64,000 bases of DNA, from the NCBI RefSeq assembly GCF_046736345.1, contig NZ_CP157210.1, positions 868,001-932,000 of the forward strand. Direction: 5' to 3'. Source of the DNA: Hyphococcus formosus. Its GTDB lineage: Bacteria > Pseudomonadota > Alphaproteobacteria > Caulobacterales > Parvularculaceae. The notes beneath the pieces are model-generated. The model ran no database searches and had not been told where the DNA came from. It saw only the letters and a list, made by a program, of their open reading frames with translations. Shown here one piece after another: positions 16,888-24,595 of this stretch. The translations under genes and the position numbers were made by a program. Within the stretch, counting starts at the first letter, position 1. Each line of letters opens with the position of its first letter.

Positions 16888-17218
16888 GGTATATAGCTTT
16901 CCATAATTTTGCTGGTGATTTCGGTTCCCCCTCCCATTTTACCACCGCTTTGAAACCCGTGGATAGATATCCACGGGTTTTGTTTTGGGCTTAGGGTCTT
17001 GCGCGTGTCTTTTGAGGCTAATGCTTTGGCGCGGGCGTTTTTTACGGCGCGCAAACCCCTTATGGCCCCCAAGACGCCGGGACCGGATTGCCGGTTCGGC
17101 TCTTTGACAATCTGGAATTTGCGCGCGCCGGTGAACAAGATTTCATGCGGGTTTGCTGGGGCGCGCGGGAACAAGAGGGCAAGCGCTATTGTTGGCGTGG
17201 GCAAAAGGGAGTTTTGCT
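16888..17218. other. Intergenic stretch after the GHKL-HEPN gene
   Basis: It begins with an AT-rich tail, contains a strong terminator (16953-16985), and then returns to GC-rich sequence. A plus-strand frame at about 17088-17218 reads RLFDNLEFARAGEQDFMRVC and continues in similar style up to the next gene. It lacks a good start and may be a gene remnant. A minus-strand frame crossing the terminator is not credible. Nothing here is called as a gene. Confidence 0.45.
16953..16985 (+). terminator. Rho-independent terminator of the GHKL-HEPN gene
   Basis: A perfect 12-bp stem (16953-16964 with 16969-16980) with an AGAT loop contains the core ACCCGTGGAT and runs into TTTTGTTTTG. It lies 65 bases after the stop codon, so the gene is probably transcribed alone. 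Confidence 0.88.
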
Positions 17219-17479
17219 ATGCCGACCACCGAAAAAACCTCGCCTTCGCATGAACAGCCCAAACCCAATAGGGGTGAAGAGCAAGAGCCGAAGAAACAGC
17301 AGGAGCACGAAAAGCTCGACGAGAAAAACAAATATGGCGGCCGCTCAGAAAAGCCCGATGGCGATGTGAACCCCGCCCAGGACATGCATATCGACGAGGA
17401 CGAGGACGAAAAAACAGCGCATACGGAACATCACGATGCGCTCAACCGCAAAGACCGCGATGATCCGCGCAATAATTAA
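17219..17479 (+). CDS. Small highly charged hypothetical protein
   Basis: This 86-residue protein is almost wholly hydrophilic, rich in Glu, Lys, Asp, Gln and Pro, and likely disordered. It contains EEQEPKKQQEHEKLDEKNKY and an acidic DEDEDE run, with no membrane segment, cysteine or known domain. I do not recognise it. The ATG has GGGAG eight bases upstream, which supports this start over an in-frame upstream extension. Its stop codon overlaps by four bases with the stop of the convergent dinB gene. Composition matches the core genome, so it does not look like part of the AT-rich patch upstream. Confidence 0.6.
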   Translation: MPTTEKTSPSHEQPKPNRGEEQEPKKQQEHEKLDEKNKYGGRSEKPDGDVNPAQDMHIDEDEDEKTAHTEHHDALNRKDRDDPRNN

Positions 17480-18756
17480 TGATCGCGCCGCAAGACACGA
17501 CCGGCCTTGAGAGCATTCTTGCCGAATTTCTCGCGGATCGCGTCGATGGCTTTTTCCTGTTTGGCGATGCGGGCGTTATCTTCGCCGAATAAATCGGTCT
17601 CGAAATGTTCGGCCGCGTCCGACAGGCCGGAAAACCCAACCCCGATCAAACGATAGGCGCGCCCCTGCGCCGCTTCATGTAAAAGGGGCTTTGCCGCCGC
17701 AAAGGCAGTCCGCGCGAGGTTCGATGGCGACTGCAGGGTTTTCGCGCGGGTGATGGTTTTGAAATCCGCTGATTTCAGCTTGAGTGTAATGGTGCGGCCT
17801 TCGAACCCGCTGGCCTTCATCCGTGCCGAGACCTTTTCGCATAGCTCCCACAACACATCTTCGAGCCACCCCACATCGCGAATGTCGCTATTGAAAGTTG
17901 TTTCTGATGAAACGCTTTTCGTCTCGCGCTCCGGTTTGATCTTGCGGGTGTCATCACCTTGCGAGAGGCGCGCAAGGCGCAGCCCCATCTCGCCATAGCG
18001 TTTCGCAAGGGTGCTTGCCTCCATGGTCTGAAGCTGGCTGACCATTTTGATACCGTCTTGCTCCAGCTTGCGGGCCATGGCGGCACCAACGCCCCAGATC
18101 ATGGTCACCGGCTGCGCGGCGAGGAAGCTTTTGGTCTCCGCCTTGCCGATCACGGAAAAGCCGCGCGGCTTATCGAGGTCCGACGCCATCTTGGCGAGAA
18201 ACTTGTTATGTGAAAGCCCGATCGAGGCGGTGACGCCCATTTCCTTTTGCACGCGCGCCTGAAGCTTTGCGAGGGTGATGGCGGGCGGCGCACCATGAAG
18301 CCGGGTCGTGCCGGAAAGGTCCATAAAGGCCTCGTCAATCGAGAGCGGCTCAACCATCGGGGTCAGATCGCGCATCATCTGGCGAATCGCGCGGCCAACC
18401 TTGGCGTATTTTTCCATATTGGGCTTGATGACGACCGCATTGGGGCAGGCGGCCTTTGCCTTGAACATCGGCATAGCGGATTTGATGCCATAGGTCCGCG
18501 CCACATAACACGCCGTTGCCACCACGCCGCGCACCCCGCCACCGATGATCACCGGCTTGTCTTCGAGGCTCGGATCGTCGCGTTTTTCGATTGCGGCGTA
18601 AAAAGCGTCACAATCCAAATGGGCAATTGAGAGCGAAAATAGCTCGTTATGGTGAATGATTCGGACCGATTTACAGGAATTGCATATCGACGCGCCCATT
18701 TCCGTGGGGGCGTAACAATCGCGGCAAAAGCCAGTAAATCCGGTGAAATCAATCAT
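17476..18756 (-). CDS. dinB: DNA polymerase IV with N-terminal zinc-finger extension
   Basis: This 426-residue Y-family translesion polymerase has catalytic acids D48 in AHLDCDAFYAA and D141/E142 in SIDEAFMDLSG. The polymerase core, helix-hairpin-helix region (WGVGAAMARKL) and little-finger domain follow in order. The first 35 residues carry CRDCYAP...CNSC (C11, C14, C25, C28), a probable zinc knuckle absent from E. coli DinB. Related extensions occur in alphaproteobacterial DinB proteins. The C-terminus lacks an obvious QLxLF clamp motif, although HFETDLFGED resembles a clamp-binding peptide. Upstream bases contain GTTCGTAAGATAAAC, which does not meet the GTTC-N7-GTTC SOS consensus. Confidence 0.92.
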   Translation of the reverse strand: MIDFTGFTGFCRDCYAPTEMGASICNSCKSVRIIHHNELFSLSIAHLDCDAFYAAIEKRDDPSLEDKPVIIGGGVRGVVATACYVARTYGIKSAMPMFKAKAACPNAVVIKPNMEKYAKVGRAIRQMMRDLTPMVEPLSIDEAFMDLSGTTRLHGAPPAITLAKLQARVQKEMGVTASIGLSHNKFLAKMASDLDKPRGFSVIGKAETKSFLAAQPVTMIWGVGAAMARKLEQDGIKMVSQLQTMEASTLAKRYGEMGLRLARLSQGDDTRKIKPERETKSVSSETTFNSDIRDVGWLEDVLWELCEKVSARMKASGFEGRTITLKLKSADFKTITRAKTLQSPSNLARTAFAAAKPLLHEAAQGRAYRLIGVGFSGLSDAAEHFETDLFGEDNARIAKQEKAIDAIREKFGKNALKAGRVLRRDH

Positions 18757-18905
18757 TTAACGAAAATTCTAAGGAATAGGACGATCAAAAAAATACGCGT
18801 CTTGTTCGTAAGATAAACATTCAATTAAGACCTTTTGCGCAAAACTTTCCATCGGCCGTATTGATTCGTGATGCGGTCTCTGAAGTTGAGACATAAAGGC
18901 GTACT

Positions 18906-19304
18906 ATGTCGGCCATGGAAAAGCTCGATTACTCGGCGCTCCCCAAGACGGTGCTCATTGTTGAAGACAATGAGTTGAACATGAAACTGTTCCGCGACCT
19001 CCTGGAAGCCCACGGTTACAACACGCTCGAGGCCCGAACCGGCCCCGAGGCATTGGAACGCCTTTCAGAAAGTCGTCCCGACCTCATTTTAATGGATATT
19101 CAATTACCCGAATTTTCGGGTCTGGAAGTTACCCAGAAAATTAAAAGTAATAGTGATTTGGCTGATATTCCGGTTATTGCGGTCACTGCATTCGCCATGA
19201 AAGGCGATGAAGAGCGCATTCGTCAGGGGGGATGCGAAGATTATATCGCAAAACCGATCTCAGTCGTCTCGTTTCTTGAGAAAGTGAAAAGGTATTTGGA
19301 TTAG
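18906..19304 (+). CDS. divK: Single-domain response regulator DivK
   Basis: This 132-residue receiver-only protein has acidic pocket EDN (20-22), phosphoacceptor D64 in LILMDIQLPEFSG, T94 and K116 in YIAKPIS. DivK in Caulobacter and relatives is phosphorylated by DivJ and PleC and controls the CtrA pathway and asymmetric division. The identification rests on the near-complete receiver sequence (KTVLIVEDNELNMKLFRDLL) and on the pleD gene 40 bases downstream, a classic pair. AAGGCG lies before the ATG at 18906. A second ATG at 18915 is also possible. It is divergent from dinB. Confidence 0.93.
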   Translation: MSAMEKLDYSALPKTVLIVEDNELNMKLFRDLLEAHGYNTLEARTGPEALERLSESRPDLILMDIQLPEFSGLEVTQKIKSNSDLADIPVIAVTAFAMKGDEERIRQGGCEDYIAKPISVVSFLEKVKRYLD

Positions 19305-19344
19305 ACTGGCTCTATCCGAAACCCTTTAAGTTAACGGGGGCTGC

Positions 19345-20721
19345 ATGACGGCGCGCGTATTAGTCGTCGACGATCTTGAACCGAACGTCAAATTGCTCGA
19401 AGCGAAATTGCGGGCAGAGTATTTTGACGTAATCGGCGCTTATTCCGGTCAAGAGGCAATCGACCTCGCGATGCGGGAGAAGCCAGATATCATCTTGCTG
19501 GACGTTATGATGCCCGGCATGGATGGGTTTGAGGCCTGTCGCATTTTAAAGAACGACCCGGAAACCATGCATATTCCGGTCGTGATGGTGACGGCGCTCG
19601 ATCAGCAGGCGGACCGCGTCACGGGCCTTGAGGCTGGGGCGGATGATTTCCTGACAAAACCGGTTGAAGACCTGGCGCTGTTCGCGCGGGTTCGCAGCCT
19701 GACACGTCTTAAGATGATGACCGATGAATTGCGGGCGCGCCATGCGACCGGCAAGGATCTCGGCGTTGTCGGCAATATCGACCCGGATTCCGATGCTGGC
19801 GAGGCGCGGGTTTTCCTGATTGACGATAATGAAGATCAGGCCGCACGCCTGATCTCGTCGATGAGTGATGGCAATTATCAGATTACCCATGAAGTTGATC
19901 CGGAAGTAGCCTTGGGCCGTGCGCGGCTCGGCGATTTTGACCTTATTATTGTGAACCTTTCGATCGAAGCCATGGACCCGCTGCGGCTATGCTCGTCGAT
20001 CCGTTCATTCGAAGAAACACGCCTGACGCCGATCCTTGCGGTCGTGCGCATGGGCGATACGCGCAAGCTCGTCCGGGCGCTTGATATTGGCGTGAATGAC
20101 TATGTCTCACGGCCCGTTGACAAGAACGAGCTAAGCGCGCGAATTTCAACGCAGCTGCGCCGCAAGCGCTATGTGGACCAGCTTCGTTCGTCCTTCCAGG
20201 TCTCGCTTGAAATGGCAGTGACAGACCAGCTGACGGGGCTTTACAACCGTCGTTATCTGGCAAGTCATTTATCGGCGATGTTTGATCGTGCGTTCTGGAC
20301 CGGGCGTCCGCTCGCCGTGATGATTATCGACATTGATCACTTCAAGGCGATTAATGACGCACACGGACATGACATTGGTGACCGCGTTCTGCAGGATTTC
20401 GCTGAGCGGCTGTCGAGCTCTGTCCGCGGGATTGATCTGGCGTGCCGTTATGGCGGCGAGGAGTTCCTGATCGCCATGCCGGATACAGATCTCGCTTTCG
20501 CATCGGTGGTCGCTGAGCGCATCCGTCAGGAAGTGGCGAGTTCGGTGTTCAAGCTCAATGGTGGCCGCGACGAGCTTTCTGTGACGGTCAGTATCGGCAT
20601 TGCCTCGACCGAAGAAAGCTCCGAGGAAGATACGGCGCAAAAGCTCATCAAGCGGGCCGATGAAGCGCTCTATGAAGCCAAGAATGGCGGCCGGAACCGG
20701 GTCATCAAAAGCGCGGCGTGA
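19345..20721 (+). CDS. pleD: Diguanylate cyclase response regulator PleD
   Basis: This 458-residue protein is receiver, receiver-like adaptor, then GGDEF domain. D53 in IILLDVMMPGMDG is the phosphoacceptor of the first receiver. The second receiver has lost the usual aspartate pattern and serves dimerisation. The catalytic motif is GGEEF at 370-374, and the inhibitory site RGID (RxxD) sits at 361-364, the same spacing as in Caulobacter PleD, so product inhibition by c-di-GMP is expected. It makes c-di-GMP from two GTP and in Caulobacter drives the swarmer-to-stalked change. GGGGG precedes the start. It forms an operon with divK. Confidence 0.95.
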   Translation: MTARVLVVDDLEPNVKLLEAKLRAEYFDVIGAYSGQEAIDLAMREKPDIILLDVMMPGMDGFEACRILKNDPETMHIPVVMVTALDQQADRVTGLEAGADDFLTKPVEDLALFARVRSLTRLKMMTDELRARHATGKDLGVVGNIDPDSDAGEARVFLIDDNEDQAARLISSMSDGNYQITHEVDPEVALGRARLGDFDLIIVNLSIEAMDPLRLCSSIRSFEETRLTPILAVVRMGDTRKLVRALDIGVNDYVSRPVDKNELSARISTQLRRKRYVDQLRSSFQVSLEMAVTDQLTGLYNRRYLASHLSAMFDRAFWTGRPLAVMIIDIDHFKAINDAHGHDIGDRVLQDFAERLSSSVRGIDLACRYGGEEFLIAMPDTDLAFASVVAERIRQEVASSVFKLNGGRDELSVTVSIGIASTEESSEEDTAQKLIKRADEALYEAKNGGRNRVIKSAA

Positions 20722-20750
20722 CCCGGCGCAAATCCCAAAATTCGAGTAAT

Positions 20751-20776
20751 AAAAAAGCCGCCCGAAAAGGCGGCTT
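20751..20776 (-). terminator. Rho-independent terminator, mainly for rpmG
   Basis: The stem AAGCCGCC/GGCGGCTT (20755-20762 with 20769-20776) has a six-base loop. On the minus strand it is followed by a T run, read on the plus strand as the A run at 20751-20756, so it fits termination of rpmG. It also lies 33 bases after the pleD stop and may act on both. Confidence 0.85.
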
Positions 20777-20801
20777 CTTAAATTCGTAAGGGCAGGCGAT
20801 C

Positions 20802-20969
20802 TTACTTGATCTTGCCTTCCTTGAATTCAACATGCTTGCGCGCAACCGGATCGTACTTTTTCAGCACGAGTTTCTCGGTCATTGTACGAGTGTTTTTCTT
20901 CGTGACGTAGAAAAAGCCTGTGCCGGCAGAAGAGTTGAGCCGAATTTTTACTGTTGTTGGCTTAGCCAT
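20802..20969 (-). CDS. rpmG: 50S ribosomal protein L33
   Basis: This is a 55-residue protein that begins MAKPTTVKIRLNSSAGTGFF and continues with YVTKKNTRTMTEKLVLKKYD and the C-terminus ARKHVEFKEGKIK. It is the cysteine-free form of L33 found in most proteobacteria, a component of the large ribosomal subunit near the E site. Length matches the family (about 55). GGAGCGAC lies before the start codon. It is convergent with pleD, as in Caulobacter-type genomes, and has its own terminator downstream. Confidence 0.97.
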   Translation of the reverse strand: MAKPTTVKIRLNSSAGTGFFYVTKKNTRTMTEKLVLKKYDPVARKHVEFKEGKIK

Positions 20970-21090
20970 GAGTCGCTCCTCAGCGCCGAAATTCTCTTAA
21001 AACGAGCGCGGAACATACAGCCAGACCTTTAAGTGTCAAGTCAGAAACCGCGCTTTTAAAGGTCTAGGGGCCTAAAACCGCTCGAAAGCC

Positions 21091-21516
21091 CTAGGCGTCG
21101 GCTTTGGGGTCCGCATCCGGGCCGCCAAAACCATGCATCCGATTCGCCCATTGCAGGCCGATCATCGCGCCTTTGGCGATGGGCAGGGTAAACCAAGATG
21201 AAATCAGGAGAATCGGCAGCCATGCCAAAAACTGGACCCACATGGCAGGATCGAACTCCGCCTCAACCCAGAGGGCAACGGGAATGATGATATGGCCAAC
21301 CAGCATGATGGTCAGATAGGGCGGGGCGTCATCAGCGCGGTGACCGCGGAAATCCTGGCCGCAAACGCCACATTCATCGTGGTTTTTGACATAGCTCTTG
21401 AACAGCTTGCCTTCGCCGCATTTCGGGCATTTGCCCATCATGCCGCGTTTCATGGCCTCCCAGACGGGGCGCTTTTCAGTCGCGGTACCACCAAAGGTAT
21501 TGAGTGCGTTTGTCAT
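21091..21516 (-). CDS. DUF983 family membrane protein
   Basis: This 141-residue protein has an N-terminal zinc ribbon, GKCPKCGEGKLF then DECGVCGQDF, followed by two membrane segments: YLTIMLVGHIIIPVALWVEA (about 68-87) and the WVQFLAWLPILLISSWFTLP region. This is the DUF983 architecture, a family of unknown function common in alphaproteobacteria. The C-terminus is hydrophilic. It lies between rpmG and purB on the same strand, but a terminator at 21607-21630 separates it from purB, so it probably has its own promoter. I cannot propose a function beyond zinc binding. Confidence 0.88.
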   Translation of the reverse strand: MTNALNTFGGTATEKRPVWEAMKRGMMGKCPKCGEGKLFKSYVKNHDECGVCGQDFRGHRADDAPPYLTIMLVGHIIIPVALWVEAEFDPAMWVQFLAWLPILLISSWFTLPIAKGAMIGLQWANRMHGFGGPDADPKADA

Positions 21517-21606
21517 GGCTAACCTTTTTCAACGTGGCGCTGTTTATGGGCATGGGGCCATATGGCCTCAATATGCCGAAAGCGCGCAAGGGCAATCTGC
21601 CACAGC

Positions 21607-21630
21607 AAAAGCCGCCCCAAAAGGGCGGCT
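21607..21630 (-). terminator. Rho-independent terminator of purB
   Basis: The stem AGCCGCCC/GGGCGGCT (21610-21617 with 21623-21630) has a five-base loop. On the minus strand it is followed by TTTTG. It lies about 35 bases past the purB stop codon. Confidence 0.8.
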
Positions 21631-21665
21631 ATTCTTTAGTTGATCAAAAGTGAGCCAGATAAAAC

Positions 21666-22970
21666 CTAGTCTTTAAAGACCCGGTCAAAGATCACATCAA
21701 CGTTTTTGGTGTGATAACCAAGATCGAACAGAACTTCGATTTCTTCGGCAGATAGCTTGGCCGTGACGTCGCTATCGGCTTTGAGGTTGTCGAGAAACGC
21801 GCCTTCACCCCGCCATGCAGGCATCGCATTGCGCTGTACCAGACGATAGGCTTCCTCGCGCGATGCACCGGCCTGGGTGAGGGCGAGCAAGACACGTTGC
21901 GAGAAAATAAGGCCGCCAAGACGGTCCATATTTTCCTGCATCCGTTCAGGATAGACCACGAGGTTCTCAACCACATTCGCAAGACGGTGTAGCGCAAAGT
22001 CGAGATGTACGGTCGTGTCCGGGCCGATGCCGCGCTCGACCGATGAATGGGAGATATCGCGTTCATGCCAGAGAGCGACATTTTCCATCGCCGGAATAAC
22101 AGACATCCGCACAAGGCGCGCAAGACCCGTCAGGTTTTCTGTCAGGATCGGATTGCGCTTGTGCGGCATCGCCGACGATCCTTTTTGGCCTTTGGAGAAA
22201 AACTCCTCAGCCTCAAGAACTTCACTACGCTGAAGGTGGCGCACTTCAACCGCAAGCCGCTCGATTGACGAGGCGATTAAACCAAGCGCTGCGAAATAAG
22301 CCGCATGGCGATCACGGGGAATGACCTGTGTTGAAGCCGGCTCTATCTGAAGGCCCATTTTATCGGCCACATGGGCTTCGACCGATGGATCAATATTGGC
22401 GAATGTGCCGACCGCACCGGAGATCGCGCAAACCGCAATTTCTTCGCGCGCGAGTTCAAGCCGGCGTTTGGCGCGCGAAAATTCGGTGTAGAACGTCGCG
22501 AGCTTCAGGCCAAATGTTGTCGGCTCGGCGTGAATGCCGTGCGAGCGGCCAACACAGACGGTATCTTTATGTTCGAGTGCGCGTTTTTTTAGCGCTGCGA
22601 GAACGCGGTCCATGCCAGCGAGTAGCAGATCCGCCGCGCGGGTCATTTGAACCGACAGGCACGTATCAAGGACGTCAGAAGACGTCATGCCCTGATGCAC
22701 GAACCGGGCTTCATCGCCGACGATTTCCGCAAGATGCGTCAGGAAGGCGATGACGTCATGTTTGACTTCGCGCTCAATCTCGTCGATCCGCGCGACGTTG
22801 AATTCGGCTTTCTCGCCCTTTTCCCAGATAACTTTAGCGGCCTCTTTCGGAATGACGCCAAGCTCGGCCATCCGGTCAGCCGCATGGGCCTCGATTTCAA
22901 ACCAGATCCGGTATTTCGCTTCATCGGACCAGATCGCGGCCATCTCAGGACGCGTATAACGAGGTATCAT
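21666..22970 (-). CDS. purB: Adenylosuccinate lyase
   Basis: This 434-residue member of the fumarase/aspartase superfamily catalyses two steps of purine synthesis: SAICAR to AICAR, and adenylosuccinate to AMP, each releasing fumarate. The signature loop GSSAMPHKRNPI near residues 270-280 carries the catalytic serine region. Further blocks are TSSDVLDT and GRSHGIHAEPTTFG, which contains the catalytic histidine. The protein starts MIPRYTRPEMAAIWSDE, typical of alphaproteobacterial PurB. Its start codon directly abuts the stop of the upstream 67-residue membrane protein gene (TAAATG), implying translational coupling. A terminator follows. Confidence 0.96.
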   Translation of the reverse strand: MIPRYTRPEMAAIWSDEAKYRIWFEIEAHAADRMAELGVIPKEAAKVIWEKGEKAEFNVARIDEIEREVKHDVIAFLTHLAEIVGDEARFVHQGMTSSDVLDTCLSVQMTRAADLLLAGMDRVLAALKKRALEHKDTVCVGRSHGIHAEPTTFGLKLATFYTEFSRAKRRLELAREEIAVCAISGAVGTFANIDPSVEAHVADKMGLQIEPASTQVIPRDRHAAYFAALGLIASSIERLAVEVRHLQRSEVLEAEEFFSKGQKGSSAMPHKRNPILTENLTGLARLVRMSVIPAMENVALWHERDISHSSVERGIGPDTTVHLDFALHRLANVVENLVVYPERMQENMDRLGGLIFSQRVLLALTQAGASREEAYRLVQRNAMPAWRGEGAFLDNLKADSDVTAKLSAEEIEVLFDLGYHTKNVDVIFDRVFKD

Positions 22971-23174
22971 TTAACGGCTCCGTTCGTGCGCGGATGGTGT
23001 TTCCGCGCTTATGTCATAATCAATATTAAGGGTGCCCATAGGGGCGTCACGTTTTTGAGGCGGGGCGGGCGGACGCGAATTTGCGCGCGTCCCCCAAATC
23101 CACCAGCCAATGCCAAGACCAATGGCAAAGGCGGTGAACAATAAAAACCACATATGAACTGCCAGCCAGAGCAT
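22971..23174 (-). CDS. Small single-pass membrane protein
   Basis: This is a 67-residue predicted inner-membrane protein of unknown function. Residues 1-28 (MLWLAVHMWFLLFTAFAIGL and on) form one membrane segment with GxGxGWWIWG at its end. The remainder is a short Pro-rich polar tail (RPPAPPQKRDAP). The start has GGAAGGA eight bases upstream. It is translationally linked to purB, whose ATG follows its stop directly, and lies 33 bases after gltA stops on the same strand. The good ribosome site and tight coupling support a real gene. Confidence 0.68.
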   Translation of the reverse strand: MLWLAVHMWFLLFTAFAIGLGIGWWIWGTRANSRPPAPPQKRDAPMGTLNIDYDISAETPSAHERSR

Positions 23175-23195
23175 TCGAGTTCCTTCCGTGGTTGT

Positions 23196-23216
23196 AAGCG
23201 CTAAATTTTAGCGCTT
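23196..23216 (-). terminator. Near-perfect hairpin at the gltA 3' end
   Basis: Ten-base arms AAGCGCTAAA and TTTAGCGCTT, with one base between, span the gltA stop codon. There is no T run after it on the minus strand, so it may be a stability or attenuation hairpin, not a classical terminator. It lies between gltA and the small membrane protein gene. Confidence 0.5.
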
Positions 23217-24512
23217 GTTGATGTCTACATAATCGCGCTGTGCAGCACCGGTGTAAATCTGGCGCGGACGCCCGATTTTCTGGTTCGGATCTTCCACCAT
23301 TTCCGACCACTGAGCAATCCAGCCCACTGTCCGTGCAAGTGCGAACAGAACGGTGAACATTTCAGTTGGGAAACCAAGCGCACGCAGCGTGATACCCGAA
23401 TAGAAGTCGATATTCGGATAGAGTTTCTTCTCAACGAAATATGGGTCTTCGAGGGCAATCCGCTCAAGTTCCATCGCAACTTCAAGAAGCGGATCTTCCT
23501 GAACGCCAAGCGCATCAAGAACTTCGTGGCAGGCTTTACGCATAACTTTCGCACGCGGATCGTAGTTTTTGTAAACCCGGTGACCAAAGCCCATGAGGCG
23601 GAATGGATCGGATTTGTCTTTCGCCCGCGCGATGAATTCCGGAATGTTGTCTACATGACCGATTTCTTCGAGCATGTTGAGCGCCGCTTCGTTTGCGCCA
23701 CCATGCGCAGGGCCCCAAAGCGAGGCGATACCGGCTGCGATACAGGCAAACGGATTTGCGCCTGATGAACCCGCAAGGCGCACAGTCGATGTTGATGCGT
23801 TTTGTTCGTGATCCATGTGAAGGATGAAGATTTTGTCGAGCGCGCTCGAAAGCACCGGATTGACTTCATATTCTTCAGGCTGAACCGCAAAGCACATGCG
23901 CATGAAGTTTGATGTGTAATCAAGATCATTGCGCGGGAACACAAATGCCTGACCGATTGAATATTTGTACGCCATGGCCGCAATTGTCGGCATTTTCGCG
24001 ATCATGCGATGGCTCGCGATCAAACGCTGTTTCGGATCATTGATGTCAGTTGAGTCGTGATAGAACGCTGAAAGCGCACCAACGACACCAACCATGATCG
24101 CCATTGGGTGCGCGTCACGACGGAAGCCGTTGTAGAAATTTTTGAGTTGTTCGTGGACCATGGTGTGCATGGTGATGGAACGATCAAAATCGACCAGTTC
24201 CTGATCGCTAGGCAGTTCGCCTTTTAGAAGAAGATAGGCAACTTCGATGAAATTTGAGTTTTCCGCCAGTTGGTCGATTGGATAGCCGCGATAGAGGAGA
24301 ACGCCTTCGTCACCGTCAATATAGGTGATTTTCGATTCGCAGGATGCCGTAGAAGTGAAGCCAGGATCGAAAGTAAAAGCACCGGAATTTTTATAAAGCG
24401 CCCGGATATCGACGACGCTGGGGCCGTGTGTCGCTTGGAATACGGGTAGTTCTGTGGTTTTGCCAGAAAGTGTAAATGTAGCTGTATCTGTTTGATTTAA
24501 ATCACTTTTCAT
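23208..24512 (-). CDS. gltA: Citrate synthase (type II)
   Basis: This 434-residue enzyme condenses acetyl-CoA with oxaloacetate at the entry of the TCA cycle. The length, the N-terminal beta domain and the NADH-binding style N-terminus fit hexameric type II proteobacterial enzymes. Catalytic residues lie in ILHMDHEQNASTSTVRLAGS (first histidine), GPAHGGANEAAL (second histidine) and GFGHRVYKNYDPRAK. The start has AGAGG upstream. It lies downstream of gltX on the same strand with an 83-base gap, part of the conserved alphaproteobacterial gltA-gltX-comEC-lexA neighbourhood. Confidence 0.97.
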   Translation of the reverse strand: MKSDLNQTDTATFTLSGKTTELPVFQATHGPSVVDIRALYKNSGAFTFDPGFTSTASCESKITYIDGDEGVLLYRGYPIDQLAENSNFIEVAYLLLKGELPSDQELVDFDRSITMHTMVHEQLKNFYNGFRRDAHPMAIMVGVVGALSAFYHDSTDINDPKQRLIASHRMIAKMPTIAAMAYKYSIGQAFVFPRNDLDYTSNFMRMCFAVQPEEYEVNPVLSSALDKIFILHMDHEQNASTSTVRLAGSSGANPFACIAAGIASLWGPAHGGANEAALNMLEEIGHVDNIPEFIARAKDKSDPFRLMGFGHRVYKNYDPRAKVMRKACHEVLDALGVQEDPLLEVAMELERIALEDPYFVEKKLYPNIDFYSGITLRALGFPTEMFTVLFALARTVGWIAQWSEMVEDPNQKIGRPRQIYTGAAQRDYVDINKR

Positions 24513-24595
24513 TAATCAGACCTCTTCGTTTGCGGCGCGTCATCGCTTGTTGCGGCGCACACTAGCCAGTTTGTTGCATTGTTTCTAGTACCGGA

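Noticed and set aside
16905..16950. tRNA-like or tmRNA-like 3' end (attachment site) after the GHKL-HEPN gene
   Set aside because: GGTTCCCC...ACCACC superficially recalls a T arm and CCA end, but no stem pairs and no matching tRNA lies in the window.
16884..17204. Minus-strand frame of about 106 codons after the GHKL-HEPN gene
   Set aside because: It runs straight through a perfect rho-independent terminator and lacks a ribosome site or domain.
18770..18830. Possible SOS box upstream of dinB
   Set aside because: The best candidate, GTTCGTAAGATAAAC, has AAAC in place of the second GTTC, so it does not meet the alphaproteobacterial consensus.
24485..24505. FNR/FixK-like TTGAT-N4-ATCA motif near the gltA start
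   Set aside because: It lies within the first codons of gltA, and one of its positions breaks the consensus; probably chance.
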